NCBI GenBank assembly: GCA_035762005.1
Contig: DASTQA010000022.1
Coordinates: 1-64,000, forward strand
Source of the DNA: JAIBJN01 sp035762005
GTDB lineage: Bacteria > Actinomycetota > Thermoleophilia > Gaiellales > Gaiellaceae
Length of the DNA stretch: 64,000 nucleotides
Direction: 5' to 3'
Under the pieces are notes generated by a model, which was not told the origin of the DNA, searched no databases, and worked only from the letters and a program-made list of their open reading frames with translations. Within the stretch, counting starts at the first letter, position 1, and every line of letters starts with the position of its first letter. Positions 1 through 8,599 of this stretch are shown one piece after another. Position numbers and translations under genes: made by a program.

Positions 1-2277
1 GCGCTGCACATGGGCCACGCCCTGAACGGCGCGCTCCAGGACGTGCTCGTCCGCTGGCACCGGATGCGGGGCTTCGACACGCTGTGGCAGCCGGGCTACG
101 ACCACGCGGGGATCTCGACGCAGAACGTCGTCGAGAAGCAACTCGTCCGCGAGGGCACCTCCCGGAAGGAGATCGGCAGGGAGGCCTTCGTCGAGCGCGT
201 CTGGCGGCACCTGGAGGAGACGGGCCGCACGATCATGGGCCAGTACCGCCGCCTCGGCGCCTCGCTCGCCTACGACCGGGAGCGCTTCACGATGGACGAC
301 GCCTACATCGAGGCGGTCATGCGCTTCTTCGTCCACCTCTGGGAGCGGGGCTGGATCTACCGCGCGAACAGGATCGTCAACTGGTGCCCGTTCCACGAGA
401 CTGCGATCTCGGACCTCGAGGTCGTCCACGAGCCCATGGACGACACGCTCGTCTTCGCCCGCTACCCGTTCGCGGACGGCTCCGGCGCGATTACCGTCGC
501 GACCGTGCGGCCGGCGACGATCCTCGCCGACGTCGCGGTCGCCGTCCACCCGGAGGACGATCGCTTCCGGGACGCCGTCGGCAGGGAGGTCGTCGTCCCC
601 TTCGTCGAGCGCCGCGTGCCCGTGGTCGCCGACGAGCTCGTCGACCCCGACTTCGGCACGGGCGCGCTCAAGGTGACGCCCGGGCACGACCCGACGGACT
701 TCGAGATCGGTCGCCGTCACGGCCTGCGGACGATCACCGTCGTCGGCCCCGACGGCCGCATGAGCGAGGAGGCCGGCGAGCTCGCCGCCCGCTCGCAGGA
801 GGAGGCCGACGAGGCGGTCGTCGCCTGGCTGCGCGAGCGCGACCGGCTCGAGCGGCAGGAGCCCTACCGCCACAACGTCGGCACCTGCGAGCGCTGCCAC
901 ACGCGGATCGAGCCGCTCGTCTCGCTCCAGTGGTGGTGCGCCATGGAGGAGCCTCGCAAGCCCGCGCTGGCCGCGCTCAGGGCGCGGCGCGTGCGCTACC
1001 ACCCGGAGTCGCAGCACGCTTTCGCCCTGCGCTCGCTCGAGGAGATCCCGGACTGGAACGTCTCCCGGCAGCTCTGGTGGGGCCACCAGCTCCCGATCTG
1101 GTACTGCCCGGACGGGCATCCGACGTGCGCCTGGCCGCCGCCCGAGGCGTGCGCGGAGTGCGGCTCGACGGCGCTCGAGCGCGACCCCGACGTCCTCGAC
1201 ACGTGGTTCTCGTCGGCGCTCTGGCCGTTCGCGACGCTCGGCTGGCCGGAGGAGACCGAGGACCTCCTCCGCTACTACCCCGGCGACGTCGACTCGACCG
1301 CGCGCGAGATCATCCGCCTCTGGGTGAACCGGATGATCTGGGCGGGCCTCGAGCTCGTCGGCGACGTCCCGTTCACGGACGTGATCATCCACTCGACGGT
1401 GCTCGCGCCGGACGGGCGGCGCATGTCGAAGAGCCTCGGCACCGGCATCGACCCGCTCGACGTCATCGACGCCCACGGCGCCGACGCGACGCGGTACGGC
1501 CTCTTGAAGATGTCCTCCACCCAGGACGTGCGCTTCGCCGAGGGGATGGTCGAGGAGGGGCGCTGGCTCGCGAACAAGCTCTGGAACGTCGCCCGCCTTC
1601 TGCTCGCGAACGCGGAAGGGGCCGAGCCGGCCGTGCGGCCGGCGTCGCTCGAGGAGCGCTGGATCCTCGCGCGCCTCGAAGCCGCGCGGGCCGACGTGGA
1701 GCGGGCCTGGTCCGAGTTCGACTTCGCCACGGCCGCGAAGGTCCTCTACCGCGTCACCCGCGACGACTTCTGCGACTGGTACGCCGAGGCGATCAAGCCG
1801 CGCCTCTACGAGCGCGACCCCGATGCCTGCGCGACCGCGCTCGCCGCGCTCGAGCGACTCCTGAAGCTCCTCCACCCGGTGATGCCGCACGTGACTGAGG
1901 AGATCTGGCGCCAGCTCCCGACGCGCGAGAGCCGGCTGATCGTGGCGGCCTGGCCCGAGGCGGACGAGCGCTTCGCCGCGGAGGCGGACGCGCTCGAGCA
2001 CGTCCGCGACGCCGCGGCGATCGCCCGCCGGAGCGGCGTCGTCGTCGAGCTCGCGGGCGAGGCGAAGCGGATCTTCGAGACCGTCGTGCGGCCGGAGCGC
2101 CTGCCCGTGAACGGGAACCGCGAGGAGGAGGTCGCGCGGCTGCGCAAGGAGATCGCGCGGGCCGAGGGCATGCTCGGGAACGACCGCTTCGTCCGGAATG
2201 CGCCGCCCGACGTCGTCGAGGGCGAGCGCGAGAAGCTCGACCGGTACCGGCGCGAGCTCGATGCGCTCGACGGCTAA
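1..2277 (+). CDS. valS: Valyl-tRNA synthetase (5' end outside window)
   Basis: Class I aminoacyl-tRNA synthetase that charges tRNA-Val in the cytoplasm. The window opens inside the gene: the frame is already open at base 1, and roughly 45-50 N-terminal residues are missing by comparison with the family. The 758 visible residues begin at the HIGH signature, here HMGH (3-6). They include the CP1 editing insertion (about 130-290), Cys pairs near 296/299 and in the CPDGHPTC/CAECG region, the KMSKS loop as RMSKS (474-478), the helical anticodon-binding domain, and the C-terminal coiled-coil arm (about 700-755) typical of bacterial ValRS. The last 17 bases overlap folC, a pairing common in bacteria. 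Confidence 0.97.
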   Translation, partial: ALHMGHALNGALQDVLVRWHRMRGFDTLWQPGYDHAGISTQNVVEKQLVREGTSRKEIGREAFVERVWRHLEETGRTIMGQYRRLGASLAYDRERFTMDDAYIEAVMRFFVHLWERGWIYRANRIVNWCPFHETAISDLEVVHEPMDDTLVFARYPFADGSGAITVATVRPATILADVAVAVHPEDDRFRDAVGREVVVPFVERRVPVVADELVDPDFGTGALKVTPGHDPTDFEIGRRHGLRTITVVGPDGRMSEEAGELAARSQEEADEAVVAWLRERDRLERQEPYRHNVGTCERCHTRIEPLVSLQWWCAMEEPRKPALAALRARRVRYHPESQHAFALRSLEEIPDWNVSRQLWWGHQLPIWYCPDGHPTCAWPPPEACAECGSTALERDPDVLDTWFSSALWPFATLGWPEETEDLLRYYPGDVDSTAREIIRLWVNRMIWAGLELVGDVPFTDVIIHSTVLAPDGRRMSKSLGTGIDPLDVIDAHGADATRYGLLKMSSTQDVRFAEGMVEEGRWLANKLWNVARLLLANAEGAEPAVRPASLEERWILARLEAARADVERAWSEFDFATAAKVLYRVTRDDFCDWYAEAIKPRLYERDPDACATALAALERLLKLLHPVMPHVTEEIWRQLPTRESRLIVAAWPEADERFAAEADALEHVRDAAAIARRSGVVVELAGEAKRIFETVVRPERLPVNGNREEEVARLRKEIARAEGMLGNDRFVRNAPPDVVEGEREKLDRYRRELDALDG

Positions 2278-3394
2278 CCTCGCCTGGCTCGAGTCGCTGA
2301 GCCCCTGGCCCGAGGAGTTCGGGCTGGCACGGATGCGCGAGCTGCTCGCCCGGCTCGGGGACCCGCAGCAGGCCTTCCCCTCGGCGCACGTCGTCGGGAC
2401 GAACGGGAAGACGACGACCGTGCGCGGGATCGAGGCGCTCCTCGCCGCGGAGGGGCTCCGCGTCGGCGCCTACACGTCTCCCCACGTCCTCGGCTGGCCC
2501 GAACGCGTCCGGGTGGGCGGCGAGGAGGCCGACCTCGAGGCCGCGCTCGGCCGGGTGCGTGCGGCGGCCGAGGAGGTCGGCGCGACCCAGTTCGAGGCGA
2601 TCACGGCCGCGGCCTTCGCCGAGTTCGCGGAGGCCGGCGTCCAGGGGGCGGCGGTCGAGGCCGGGCTCGGCGGCCGCCACGACGCGACGAACGTGCTGCG
2701 CGCGCCCGTGGTCGTCCTCACGAACGTCGCGCTCGAGCACACGGAGGTCCTCGGCGAGACGCGCGAGGCGATCGCGGCGGAGAAGCTCGCCGTCGTCGGC
2801 GCGGGCGCGCTCGTCGTCCTCGGCGAGGCCGAGTGGGAGGAGGCCGCGCGCGCGGCCGGCGCCTCCGCCGTCACGGTCGTGTCGGGCTCGAGCACGGGCC
2901 TGGCGCACGCCGCGGCCGAGTGCTTCCTCGGCCGCGCGATCGACGCCTCGCCGCTCGACCAGCTGCACGTCCCCGGCCGGCTCGAGCGCGTGCGCGAGTC
3001 GCCGCTCGAGATCTGGGACGGCGCCCACAACCTCTCGGGGCTCGGCTACCTGCTCCCGCGGCTGCCGCGGGCGGAGTACGTCGTCGTCGCCTCGATCCTC
3101 GCGGACAAGGAGCCGGCCGGCATGCTCGCGGCGCTCTCGGCGCTCGGCTCGCGGCTCGTCGCCACCGCCTCCTCGAGCCCGCGCGCGCTCCCGGCCGAGG
3201 ACCTCGCCGCCCTCGGCCGGCCGTACTTCCCGGCGGTGGAGACCGTCGCCGACCCCGCCCTCGCCCTGGCTCGCGCCCGCGAGCTCGCGGGCGCCGAGGG
3301 GGCGGTGCTCGTCACCGGCTCGCTCTACCTGCTCGCCGATCTCGCCTCCGTCCGCCCCTCCCGTCTACCATGGCAAGCGTCGGCGAGCGGCTGA
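2261..3394 (+). CDS. folC: Folylpolyglutamate synthase / dihydrofolate synthase
   Basis: Mur-ligase family enzyme that adds glutamate to (dihydro)folate using ATP, in cytoplasmic one-carbon metabolism. The 377-residue product has the P-loop GTNGKTTT (46-53), the folate-binding region TSPHV soon after, and the Mur-type central and C-terminal domains; WDGAHN is the family's C-terminal signature. ATG 2261 is chosen because it puts the P-loop at the usual depth and overlaps the valS stop by 17 bases, which suggests translational coupling. At 377 residues it is shorter than typical FolC (about 420-440). The last 25 bases overlap the next small gene. Confidence 0.93.
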   Translation: MRSTANLAWLESLSPWPEEFGLARMRELLARLGDPQQAFPSAHVVGTNGKTTTVRGIEALLAAEGLRVGAYTSPHVLGWPERVRVGGEEADLEAALGRVRAAAEEVGATQFEAITAAAFAEFAEAGVQGAAVEAGLGGRHDATNVLRAPVVVLTNVALEHTEVLGETREAIAAEKLAVVGAGALVVLGEAEWEEAARAAGASAVTVVSGSSTGLAHAAAECFLGRAIDASPLDQLHVPGRLERVRESPLEIWDGAHNLSGLGYLLPRLPRAEYVVVASILADKEPAGMLAALSALGSRLVATASSSPRALPAEDLAALGRPYFPAVETVADPALALARARELAGAEGAVLVTGSLYLLADLASVRPSRLPWQASASG

Positions 3395-3483
3395 GCGTCT
3401 TCGTCCTCGCGGCGATCGTGCTCTTCGCGATCGTGGCGATCTCGTTTGGCGCCGGGTGGTTCGTAGGAAAGATCCTGCTGTGA
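3370..3483 (+). CDS. Small single-pass membrane protein (37 aa)
   Basis: Unrecognised 37-residue protein: a short polar N-terminus (MASVGERL) followed by one hydrophobic helix of about 22 residues ending in GWFVGKILL. It starts 25 bases inside the 3' end of folC, and its TGA overlaps the GTG of the next gene by four bases, so it sits in a tightly coupled run of genes. The length and clean helix suggest a real small membrane protein, but no family can be assigned from sequence alone. Confidence 0.6.
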   Translation: MASVGERLSVFVLAAIVLFAIVAISFGAGWFVGKILL

Positions 3484-4013
3484 GTCTCTGGCACATACTC
3501 CTCGCACAGACCACGACGACGGCGGAGGACGACGGCGACCCGCTGGAGTTCTTCCAGGACTTCTTCGACTCGGAGGTCTGGCTCGTCATCCGCAACGTCA
3601 CGCTCTTCTTCCTCGTCGTCTTCTGGCTCGCGTCGGCCTACTGGGTCTACAAGGACGCGCGCCGGCGCATCGAGGACCCGTGGCTCCTGGCCATGGCCGT
3701 CGCGCTCGGCATCTTCCCGCCGTTCGTGGGCCCGCTCCTCTACATGTTCTTCCGGCCGCCCGAGTACCTCGAGGACGTGCGGGAGCGCGAGCTCGAGATC
3801 AAGGCGATGGAGGAGAGCCTCGACGCCGCGGAGCGCTGCCCGGTCTGCCGCGCGGCCGTCGAGCCGACGTACCTCGCCTGCCCGGTGTGCACGACGAAGC
3901 TCAAGGAGGCGTGCCGGCGCTGCAAGTCGCCGCTCGAGCCGCTCTGGCAGATCTGCCCGTTCTGCGAGACGCCGGTCGAGTCTCCGCGCGCCGTCGAGAA
4001 CCTTTCGGGCTAA
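3480..4013 (+). CDS. Membrane protein with double zinc ribbon
   Basis: A 177-residue protein with two predicted membrane helices (about 36-57 and 67-91), then a short charged linker and two C-terminal zinc ribbons. The eight cysteines fall in CxxC pairs at 120/123, 134/137, 145/148 and 159/162, the double-zinc-ribbon arrangement. The zinc module is probably cytoplasmic. GTG 3480 overlaps the previous stop by four bases, and TAGGAAA 12 bases upstream may serve as ribosome-binding site. The specific role is unknown; the neighbours (small membrane proteins, ndk) give no pathway clue. Confidence 0.82.
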   Translation: MSLWHILLAQTTTTAEDDGDPLEFFQDFFDSEVWLVIRNVTLFFLVVFWLASAYWVYKDARRRIEDPWLLAMAVALGIFPPFVGPLLYMFFRPPEYLEDVRERELEIKAMEESLDAAERCPVCRAAVEPTYLACPVCTTKLKEACRRCKSPLEPLWQICPFCETPVESPRAVENLSG

Positions 4014-4016
4014 CCT
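4011..4016 (+). promoter_or_regulatory. -10 box TAACCT, leaderless promoter candidate
   Basis: TAACCT overlaps the stop codon of the zinc-ribbon gene and lies 6 bases before GTG 4023. That spacing would start the transcript at or next to the start codon. No clear -35 box. Confidence 0.45.
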
Positions 4017-4022
4017 GCCCGG

Positions 4023-4211
4023 GTGGAGCTGCTCGCGCAGATGCACGCGCCGGACGAGGGGTCGCTCGTCGTGTCGATCATCGCCCTCGTGGCGATGATC
4101 ATCCCCTGGTTCGTCCTCGGCTTCGTCAGCTGGATCTTCTGGAAGGCGAAGAAGCGCGAGGAGGCCGAGGAGGAGCGTCGGCGCGAATGGCGGAACGCAC
4201 CCTCGTCCTGA
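4023..4211 (+). CDS. Small membrane protein (62 aa)
   Basis: A 62-residue protein with one central hydrophobic helix (about 16-41, rich in Val/Ile/Trp) followed by a strongly charged Lys/Glu/Arg tail (KAKKREEAEEERRREW), predicted cytoplasmic. GTG 4023 has no Shine-Dalgarno sequence but sits 6 bases after a TAACCT -10 box. The 3' end overlaps ndk by 25 bases. No family recognised. The tail could be a short amphipathic helix. Confidence 0.65.
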   Translation: MELLAQMHAPDEGSLVVSIIALVAMIIPWFVLGFVSWIFWKAKKREEAEEERRREWRNAPSS

Positions 4212-4603
4212 TCAAGCCGGACGCGATGCAGCGTCGCCTAGCGGGCGAGATCCTCGCGCGCTTCGAGCAGCGCGGCCTCGACGTGCGGGCCGCGAAGCTC
4301 GTCCGGGTCGACCAGGAGCTCGCGGCACGCCACTACGAGGAGCACACGGACAAGCCGTTCTTCGGTGAGCTCGTCGACTTCATCACCTCGTCGCCGACGC
4401 TCGCGCTCGTGCTCGAGGGCGAGTCGGCGATCGGCGTCGTGCGGACGACCATGGGGGCGACGAACCCGGTGGCCGCGGCGCCCGGGACGATCCGGGGCGA
4501 CCTGGCGCTCGCCATGCCGGACAACCTCGTGCACGGTTCCGACTCGCCGGAGTCGGCGGCGCGCGAGATCGCGCTCTGGTTCTCCGACGGAGAGATTGTC
4601 TGA
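4187..4603 (+). CDS. ndk: Nucleoside diphosphate kinase
   Basis: Transfers the gamma-phosphate of ATP to nucleoside diphosphates through a phosphohistidine intermediate. The 138 residues match the usual length. ERTLVLIKPDAMQR opens the fold, and the catalytic histidine is H116 in NLVHGSDS. ATG 4187 gives the canonical N-terminus and lies inside the end of the preceding small gene. The 3' end overlaps the first methyltransferase by 8 bases. Confidence 0.97.
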   Translation: MAERTLVLIKPDAMQRRLAGEILARFEQRGLDVRAAKLVRVDQELAARHYEEHTDKPFFGELVDFITSSPTLALVLEGESAIGVVRTTMGATNPVAAAPGTIRGDLALAMPDNLVHGSDSPESAAREIALWFSDGEIV

Positions 4604-5357
4604 CGGGCTGAGCGAGCACGCTGCCCGCAACCGCGCCTTCTGGGACCGGGCTGCGGACGCCTACCAGGCCGAGCACGGGGAGCACATCGGCCGTCCCGAG
4701 CCGCGCTGGGGCATGTGGCAGCTTCCCGAGGCCGAGCTCCAGGTCCTCGGCGTCGTGGACGGCAGGGACGTGCTCGAGCTCGGCTGCGGGGCGGCGCAGT
4801 GGTCGATCCTGCTCGCCGGGCGCGGGGCGCGCGTCGTCGGGCTCGACAACTCTGCGCGCCAGCTCGAGCACGCGCGCGCGGCGATGGCGGCGGCCGGCGT
4901 CGACTTCCCGCTCGTGCACGCGAGCGCCGAGTCCGTGCCCCTCGTCGACTCGAGCTTCGACGTCGTCTTCGCCGACCACGGCGCGAACCGGTTCTCCGAC
5001 CCCTACCTCTGGGTGCCCGAGGCCGCGCGGCTCCTCCGGCCCGGCGGCCTGCTCGCCTTCAGCGGCGGCACCCCGATCGAGACAGTCTGCTGGTCGCCGG
5101 CGGAGGACCGGCTGACGTCGACGCTCCAGCGCGACTACTTCGGCCTCCACCGGATTGAGGAGGACGACGGCACCGTTCTCTTCGAGCTGCCCTACGGCGA
5201 GTGGATCCGCCTCTTCCGCGCGAACGGGCTCGTCGTCGAGGACCTGCTCGAGGTGAGGCCGCCCGAGGGCGCTTCCTCGACGTACCGCAGCGAGGAGGAG
5301 ACGGCGTGGGCGCGGCGCTGGCCGATGGAGCAGATCTGGCGGGCACGGAAGACGTGA
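4596..5357 (+). CDS. SAM-dependent methyltransferase (tandem copy 1)
   Basis: A 253-residue class I methyltransferase (Methyltransf_11-like). SAM motif I is VLELGCGAAQWS (59-70), followed by VVGLDNS, the region ASAESVPLVDSSFD, and LLRPGG. Substrate unknown. TTG 4596 is inferred: it overlaps the ndk stop by 8 bases, follows a purine-rich GACGGAGAG, and the next codons match the N-terminus of the adjacent paralogue (EHAARNR versus EHARRNR). The two proteins keep the same block order to the end (WP-EQIW-ARK), so they arose by tandem duplication. The stop overlaps copy 2 by four bases. Confidence 0.88.
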   Translation: MSDGLSEHAARNRAFWDRAADAYQAEHGEHIGRPEPRWGMWQLPEAELQVLGVVDGRDVLELGCGAAQWSILLAGRGARVVGLDNSARQLEHARAAMAAAGVDFPLVHASAESVPLVDSSFDVVFADHGANRFSDPYLWVPEAARLLRPGGLLAFSGGTPIETVCWSPAEDRLTSTLQRDYFGLHRIEEDDGTVLFELPYGEWIRLFRANGLVVEDLLEVRPPEGASSTYRSEEETAWARRWPMEQIWRARKT

Positions 5358-6124
5358 CCCTCCCGGAGCACGCGCGCCGCAACCGGGAGGAGTGGACGGC
5401 GTGGGCGCCGGAGTACGCGGGCCGGGCGCCCCGCGCCTGGGCGAGGGAGGAGCTAACCTGGGGCGTCTGGGGCGTCCCCGAGCGCGAGCTCCGCGTCCTC
5501 CCCGAGCGCCTTGAGGGCCTCGACGTCGTCGAGCTCGGGTGCGGGACCGCCTACGTCTCGGCCTGGCTCGCCCGCCGCGGCGCCCGGCCGGTCGGGGTCG
5601 ACGTCACGCCTGCACAGCTCGAGACCGCGCGGCGGATGCAGGCGGAGTTCGGGCTCCGCTTCCCGCTCGTCGAGGCGAGCGCCGAGGCCGTGCCGCTGCC
5701 GAACGCGAGCTTCGACCTGGCGGTGTCCGAGTACGGCGCCTCCATCTGGGCCGACCCCGACGCATGGGTGTCCGAGGCGGCGCGGCTCCTTCGGCCCGGC
5801 GGCGAGCTCGCGTTCCTCGTCAACGGGACGCTCGCAATCCTCTGCGCGCCCGACGAGGAGGCGCCCCCGGGGACGGAGCTCCTGCGACCCTACTTCGGGC
5901 TCCACCGCCTCGAGTGGCCGGGAGACCGGTCGGTCGAGTTCCACCTCGGCTACGGCGACTGGATCCGGCTGCTCCGCCGGTGCGGCCTCGAGGTCGTCGA
6001 CCTCGTCGAGGTGCGGGCGCCGGCGTCCGGCGAGCCGCATCCCTACCCGGCGCTGCCGGAGCGCTGGTGGGCGCGCCGGTGGCCGTCGGAGCAGATCTGG
6101 AAGGCCCGGAAGCCCGGCCCGTGA
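5354..6124 (+). CDS. SAM-dependent methyltransferase (tandem copy 2)
   Basis: A 256-residue paralogue of the upstream gene. Motif I is VVELGCGTAYVSA (58-70), then GVDVTPAQL, ASAEAVPLPNASFD and LLRPGG. Shared unusual segments (RPYFGLHRLEWP versus RDYFGLHRIEED; YGDWIRL versus YGEWIRL) show a common origin. GTG 5354 overlaps the previous TGA by four bases, and its own TGA overlaps the maf GTG, so four genes form one coupled unit. Whether the pair acts as a heterodimer or on two substrates cannot be read from sequence. Confidence 0.88.
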   Translation: MTLPEHARRNREEWTAWAPEYAGRAPRAWAREELTWGVWGVPERELRVLPERLEGLDVVELGCGTAYVSAWLARRGARPVGVDVTPAQLETARRMQAEFGLRFPLVEASAEAVPLPNASFDLAVSEYGASIWADPDAWVSEAARLLRPGGELAFLVNGTLAILCAPDEEAPPGTELLRPYFGLHRLEWPGDRSVEFHLGYGDWIRLLRRCGLEVVDLVEVRAPASGEPHPYPALPERWWARRWPSEQIWKARKPGP

Positions 6125-6714
6125 GCGTCCCGCCGGCGCCCCCGCTCCTGCTCGCGTCCACCTCGCCCCAGCGCCGGGCGATCCTCGAGCAGCTGGGCCT
6201 GCCCTTCGACGTGGCGTCGCCGCGCTACGAGGAGCGCGACGAGCCGGGGGCCGGCGCCGTCGCGCTCGTCCGGGCACACGCCCGCGGGAAGGCGCGCTCG
6301 CTCGCCGGGGAGGCGGGCGACCGCCCGGTCCTCGGCGTCGACACCGCCGTCGTGCTCGACGGCGAGGTCTTCGGCAAGCCCGAAGGCGAGGAGGAGGCGG
6401 CCGCCATGCTCGAGCGGCTGGGGGGCCGCACGCACGTCGTCGTCTCCGGCCTCTGCCTCGTCACGCCGGGCTGGGAGGCGGTCGAGCACGAGGAGACGCG
6501 GGTGACCTTCCGTCCGCTGACGCCCCGCGACGTGGCCGCGTACGTGGCGTCGGGCGAGTGGCGCGGGCGCGCGGGCGCCTACGCCGTCCAGGGCCTCGGC
6601 GCGCGGCTCGTCGAGCGCATCGAGGGCGATTACCTCAACGTCGTCGGCCTCCCGGCCGCCGTCCTCGTCCGCCTCCTCGCGAACCGCTTCGCCGGCACCT
6701 ACGGCGTCGGCTGA
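6121..6714 (+). CDS. maf: Maf-type nucleoside triphosphate pyrophosphatase
   Basis: Maf/HAM1-fold enzyme that hydrolyses non-canonical or pyrimidine nucleoside triphosphates to monophosphates, linked to nucleotide-pool cleaning and septum inhibition. The 197 residues carry ASTSPQRR (12-19, family signature SxSPRR), GVDTAVVLDG with catalytic Asp D74, the GKPEG segment, and YAVQG followed by IEGDYLNVVGLP. GTG 6121 overlaps the previous stop by four bases. It is the last gene of the ndk-methyltransferase run, with a hairpin just downstream. Confidence 0.93.
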   Translation: MSVPPAPPLLLASTSPQRRAILEQLGLPFDVASPRYEERDEPGAGAVALVRAHARGKARSLAGEAGDRPVLGVDTAVVLDGEVFGKPEGEEEAAAMLERLGGRTHVVVSGLCLVTPGWEAVEHEETRVTFRPLTPRDVAAYVASGEWRGRAGAYAVQGLGARLVERIEGDYLNVVGLPAAVLVRLLANRFAGTYGVG

Positions 6715-6730
6715 GCCCCGTCCCCCACGG

Positions 6731-6761
6731 CCACGCCCTGGTGCCAGGCACGAAGGCGTGG
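6731..6761 (+). repeat. REP-like hairpin beside transposase
   Basis: Outer inverted repeat CCACGCC (6731-6737) / GGCGTGG (6755-6761) encloses an inner palindrome GTGCC-A-GGCAC (6741-6751). It lies between maf and the transposase stop, and could also end both converging transcripts. The inner core recurs at 7415-7425. Confidence 0.65.
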
Positions 6762-7328
6762 CTAGAACGGACGGCGGCCGGGCGGCGCCTCCGCGACGAA
6801 CGTCCGAAACGCGAGCCGAGCCCTCGCGGTCTCTTGCCCGAAGTAGGACAGAAGGCGGTCGGCCGCGAGGAAGGCCGGCGCCGGATCGAGGCCTGCTGTC
6901 GGGCGGTAGCTGCTCCATCTCCACTCCCACGGATGCCGCGTGACCCCGGCTCTGACGGGATTCAGCAGCACGTAGCGGCACGATTCGAGCAGGTGGTGAT
7001 CGCTCTCCACGACCACCGCGTGATAGCGCCGCTGAAAGAGGTGGCCCTCGTAGCCGTGGAGCCAGTTGAACCACCTGGCGTAGACGCCGTTGATCGAGTG
7101 CATGCCCTCGGCGAGGTTCGGCTTCGGGAGCTCGAGGATCAGATGGAAGTGATTCGTCATCAAGCAGTACGCGACGCACCTCCACTCGTGCGCCGAGACC
7201 GTCTTGGCGAGAAGCTGGAGGAACCGGTGCCTGTCGCGGTCCGCGAGGAAGATCTCCTCGCCCCGATTGCCGCGGGCTGTCACGTGGTAGATCGCGTTGG
7301 CGAGGCGGGGACGTGGGGCTCGTGGCAC
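6762..7328 (-). CDS. REP-associated tyrosine transposase (RAYT, IS200-like Y1 family)
   Basis: A 188-residue single-domain HUH nuclease of the Y1_Tnp/RAYT group. It has YHVTARGNRG (14-23), the metal-binding HUH motif as H60-F-H62 in CLMTNHFHLIL, and the catalytic tyrosine Y119 in ESCRYVLLNPVRAG, followed by WRWSSY (136-141). Such proteins nick and join single-stranded DNA at REP hairpins. A palindrome with core GTGCCAGGCAC lies on each side, about 10 and 85 bases away. The gene runs opposite to its neighbours and looks somewhat less GC-biased, which suggests later insertion between maf and mreB. The frame is intact. Confidence 0.92.
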   Translation of the reverse strand: MPRAPRPRLANAIYHVTARGNRGEEIFLADRDRHRFLQLLAKTVSAHEWRCVAYCLMTNHFHLILELPKPNLAEGMHSINGVYARWFNWLHGYEGHLFQRRYHAVVVESDHHLLESCRYVLLNPVRAGVTRHPWEWRWSSYRPTAGLDPAPAFLAADRLLSYFGQETARARLAFRTFVAEAPPGRRPF

Positions 7329-7410
7329 GCCGCGACCTTACGGTGCCGACGTCTCCGAAACAGCGTGCCCGCCTCTTCTCTCTCACCTCCGCGGGTCTTT
7401 CGCGACACGT

Positions 7411-7429
7411 CCCGGTGCCAGGCACCGGG
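7411..7429 (+). repeat. Perfect palindrome CCCGGTGCC-A-GGCACCGGG
   Basis: A 9-bp perfect inverted repeat with a single-base centre, upstream of the transposase gene and of mreB. It shares GGTGCCAGGCAC with the hairpin on the other side of the transposase. Likely a REP-type target or product of the element. Confidence 0.65.
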
Positions 7430-7438
7430 GCGGGCGCG

Positions 7439-7467
7439 GTGGACGCGGAGGGGGCAGTCGTTACACT
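7439..7467 (+). promoter_or_regulatory. Candidate promoter of mreB
   Basis: GTGGAC (7439-7444), a 17-base spacer, and TACACT (7462-7467). The predicted start is about 7 bases before ATG 7481. It lies just after the REP-like palindrome. Confidence 0.45.
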
Positions 7468-7480
7468 CACCCGAGTCTTC

Positions 7481-8530
<1,050 letters not shown>

Positions 8531-8599
8531 GCGCCGTCGGGTCGCGCGAGCCGCGGCCGGCCCGCGGTTTCCGGGCGATTCACTACACTGGTCGACTCC

